DNA from: Muribaculaceae bacterium
Lineage (GTDB): Bacteria > Bacteroidota > Bacteroidia > Bacteroidales > Muribaculaceae
Assembly: GCA_009775195.1 (NCBI GenBank)
Contig: VSPF01000145.1
Span: 1-7,020, forward strand
Direction: 5' to 3'
DNA: 7,020 bases
The notes beneath the pieces are model-generated. The model was not told the origin of the DNA, did not search any database, and worked only from the letters and a program-made list of their open reading frames with translations. Of the stretch, positions 5,903-7,020 are shown in pieces. How positions within the stretch are numbered: the stretch's first letter is position 1; every line of letters starts with the position of its first letter. The position numbers and the translations under genes are program-made.

Positions 5903-5924
5903 ACACCGGGGCTTACCCCGGTGT
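5903..5924. terminator. Strong hairpin with T tracts on both sides, bidirectional terminator candidate
   Basis: ACACCGGGG (5903-5911) and CCCCGGTGT (5916-5924) form a perfect 9-base stem with a 4-base loop. On the minus strand TTATTTTTG follows at once, as in an intrinsic terminator. On the plus strand a run of five T occurs 6 bases later. It would stop transcripts from the lipoprotein gene. It stands only 21 bases before the ATG of the small membrane protein, so it could also be a leader hairpin controlling that gene. Confidence 0.7.
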
Positions 5925-5956
5925 CGTCATTTTTGCAACTATGTTGATTTATGGCT

Positions 5957-6114
5957 GAAAGTTTATGGTTGAGAGTTTAAAGTTTAAAGGATACGAGGCG
6001 GTGCCTTGTCTAGGTACGCACGTCACAAATGCAGTTCTCTAAACCCTAAACCCTAAACTCTAAACTTTAAACTCTAAACTTTAAACCCTAAACTCTAAAC
6101 CCTAAACTCTAAAC
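5957..6114. repeat. Opposed heptamer repeat arrays (telomere-like unit) between lipoprotein and membrane-protein genes
   Basis: Bases 6038-6114 are exactly 11 tandem heptamers of form YYTAAAC (TCTAAAC, CCTAAAC, TTTAAAC variants), ending 2 bases before the lipoprotein stop codon. In the opposite orientation, 5957-5992 holds about five RRGTTTA-like units. The two arms are separated by 45 unique bases (5993-6037) and are largely complementary: GAGAGTTTAAAGTTTA on the left pairs at 15 of 16 positions with 6061-6076. The heptamer core resembles the CCCTAAA plant telomere unit by coincidence. The layout repeats that at 2190-2244. Function unknown; possible 3'-end structure or a slippage-prone element. 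Confidence 0.9.
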
Positions 6115-6116
6115 TC

Positions 6117-6671
6117 TCATCTTCTATACGAGAGAGCCTCGATGTAGTAGAACGACAGGTAATCCTTGCCCTCGGCGGCCTGGCGGTCGGCGATGCGGGC
6201 ACGGTAGTCGGCCATACGTGCGGCAAACGTATCGATGCTGTCCTGGCCCTGGGCCCTTTTCTCGGTAGCACAAGCCTCGTGTGCCTGCTGGGCACTGTCG
6301 GCGGCTGCCTGGCGTGCCTCCATGGCAGCAACCTCGGCCTCGCCTATACGATTCTCGCGCACGATACCCTTAACTATCAAGGTATCGCCTATACAATCGG
6401 GAGCAAAGGCACCGCCCATCTCGGCCGTAGCCTGGCAGCGGAGAACCTCGGTAGTATCAGCACCGACAAGGAAGGCCTTGGTGCCGCCGTGCTTGCACAG
6501 GTGTGAGCACAGGCCCTCGACCTCGATTGTGTCGCCGACGAGCTGCGAGGCCTCGGCCATTACTGAATCAACACTCAACGGGGCGACCTCGACAGGAGCC
6601 GAAGCCTGACGGCTGCACGAGAACAGCGATACTGCGGCAATCGCAACAAAAAGCAACAATTTAGCTTTCAT
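6117..6671 (-). CDS. Predicted lipoprotein with Cys/His motif and OB-fold-like domain
   Basis: 184 residues from ATG 6671-6669. A signal peptide MKAKLLLFVAIAAVSLFSC ends in lipobox LFSC (16-19), so Cys19 should be lipidated and the protein exported to the cell envelope. A domain of about residues 33-108 has alternating strands, with VGDTIEVEGL and IGDTLIVKGI as two similar strand segments, suggesting an OB-like barrel. Between them lies CSHLCKH (55-61), followed by Cys79 and Cys93: possible metal or redox ligands. Residues 110-168 are rich in Ala, Glu and Arg and probably helical, then a Tyr-rich tail. I do not recognise a named family. It has its own promoter at 6763-6793 and is followed by repeat arrays and a terminator, so it is probably transcribed alone and unrelated to the Ubl cluster. 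Confidence 0.85.
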   Translation of the reverse strand: MKAKLLLFVAIAAVSLFSCSRQASAPVEVAPLSVDSVMAEASQLVGDTIEVEGLCSHLCKHGGTKAFLVGADTTEVLRCQATAEMGGAFAPDCIGDTLIVKGIVRENRIGEAEVAAMEARQAAADSAQQAHEACATEKRAQGQDSIDTFAARMADYRARIADRQAAEGKDYLSFYYIEALSYRR

Positions 6672-6762
6672 AGATATATAATTTATTGATTTACCGATAA
6701 TTGAAATATATCACCGCCGGCATACGCCGGACTGTTAATTATAATGATTTCAAATAACGCGG

Positions 6763-6793
6763 CAAAGTTAAACAAAAAAAACAAATTGTACAA
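6763..6793 (-). promoter_or_regulatory. Bacteroidetes-type promoter of the lipoprotein gene
   Basis: On the minus strand, TTG (6793-6791), a 20-base spacer and TAACTTTG (6770-6763) match the TTTG / TAnnTTTG consensus. Transcription should start near 6755, giving a leader of about 85 bases that includes a small palindrome CCGGC-ATAC-GCCGG at 6717-6730. Confidence 0.72.
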
Positions 6794-6840
6794 CTAAAAA
6801 CCGCAACCACTGTCACTCTTAGCGGTCGCAATGTCGAATT

Positions 6841-6888
6841 GGGAATATAACCTATATAACTATCCCAAAACACCAATAGGCTATTCCC
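6841..6888. repeat. Imperfect inverted repeat between the two divergent promoters
   Basis: GGGAATA (6841-6847) pairs with TATTCCC (6882-6888), and inside it CCTAT (6851-6855) pairs with ATAGG (6876-6880), leaving a 20-base loop. TTTTGTTAAATTTTT follows on the plus strand. It lies just upstream of the plus-strand promoter and about 50 bases from the minus-strand one. It may be a regulator-binding site or a terminator-like hairpin. I see no gene in this gap. Confidence 0.45.
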
Positions 6889-6901
6889 TTTTGTTAAATT
6901 T

Positions 6902-6932
6902 TTGCCATTTCGAAAAAATTGCCGTATCTTTA
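6902..6932 (+). promoter_or_regulatory. Likely plus-strand Bacteroidetes promoter
   Basis: TTG (6902-6904), a 20-base spacer and TATCTTTA (6925-6932, one mismatch to TAnnTTTG) fit the consensus with the same spacing as the two minus-strand promoters. Transcription should start near 6938-6942, heading out of the window. Confidence 0.6.
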
Positions 6933-6974
6933 CGCCGATTTTTATAAAATAGAGTTTACATCAATTAAAAGTTT

Positions 6975-7020
6975 ATGCTAAGCGCGAGAAGCCAAACGCC
7001 AATTATGAAGGCCAGCGGCA
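6975..7020 (+). CDS. Possible start of a plus-strand gene, cut by window edge
   Basis: ATG at 6975 opens a frame of 15 codons (MLSARSQTPIMKASG) to the window end; a second in-frame ATG at 7005 (MKASG) may be the true start. The only support is the promoter at 6902-6932, about 40-70 bases upstream. Too short to identify. Confidence 0.35.
   Translation, partial: MLSARSQTPIMKASG

Noticed and set aside
5957..6114. CRISPR array
   Set aside because: Units are contiguous 7-mers without spacers and no cas gene is present.
5957..6114. Real telomere or linear replicon end
   Set aside because: The array is short, internal, degenerate and followed by genes on both sides; likeness to CCCTAAA is coincidental.

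Overview
The window looks like a Bacteroidales chromosome fragment, perhaps Muribaculaceae-like. The evidence is three promoters of the Bacteroidetes type (TTG, 20-base spacer, TAnnTTTG or one mismatch), the lack of strong Shine-Dalgarno sites, GC-rich genes separated by AT-rich gaps, a Bacteroidetes-style ClpB and a lipoprotein signal. The family assignment is an inference from general character. All complete genes are on the minus strand, so transcription runs from high to low coordinates.

From right to left: the last 46 bases may hold the start of a plus-strand gene behind a plus-strand promoter (6902-6932). A 303-base gap (6672-6974) holds this promoter, an imperfect inverted repeat and a divergent minus-strand promoter. 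The latter drives a 184-residue lipoprotein gene with a Cys/His motif (6117-6671). The next gap holds 11 tandem heptamers, an opposed shorter array and a strong hairpin with flanking T tracts. A 67-residue two-helix membrane protein follows (5678-5881).

The core is a minus-strand cluster from 5553 to 2270, behind its own promoter at 5584-5614. It encodes, in transcription order: a JAMM/JAB isopeptidase-like protein with a second, E2/RWD-like domain that lacks a catalytic Cys; a separate E2-like (UBC-fold) protein with a plausible catalytic Cys97; a 61-residue acidic protein of unknown family; and an E1-like (ThiF/UBA) adenylyltransferase with a 120-residue N-terminal extension and four zinc-ligand cysteines. 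Downstream, after an 88-base gap containing a heptamer hairpin, is a ClpB-type double AAA+ protein (2181 to beyond base 1), cut by the window edge. Its first pore loop has lost the conserved aromatic residue.

Together these are the parts of a ubiquitin-like conjugation and deconjugation pathway (E1, E2, JAMM), with an unfoldase-type AAA+ next door. No recognisable ubiquitin-like (beta-grasp, Gly-Gly) modifier is encoded in the window. The modifier is therefore either the 61-residue protein or encoded elsewhere. The combination recalls bacterial Ubl operons (Bil, CBASS Cap2/Cap3 and related sets) and, functionally, the JAMM-plus-AAA+ pairing of the proteasome lid and base, but the gene content here does not match any of these that I can name. 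Related heptamer repeats recur in four of the intergenic gaps.
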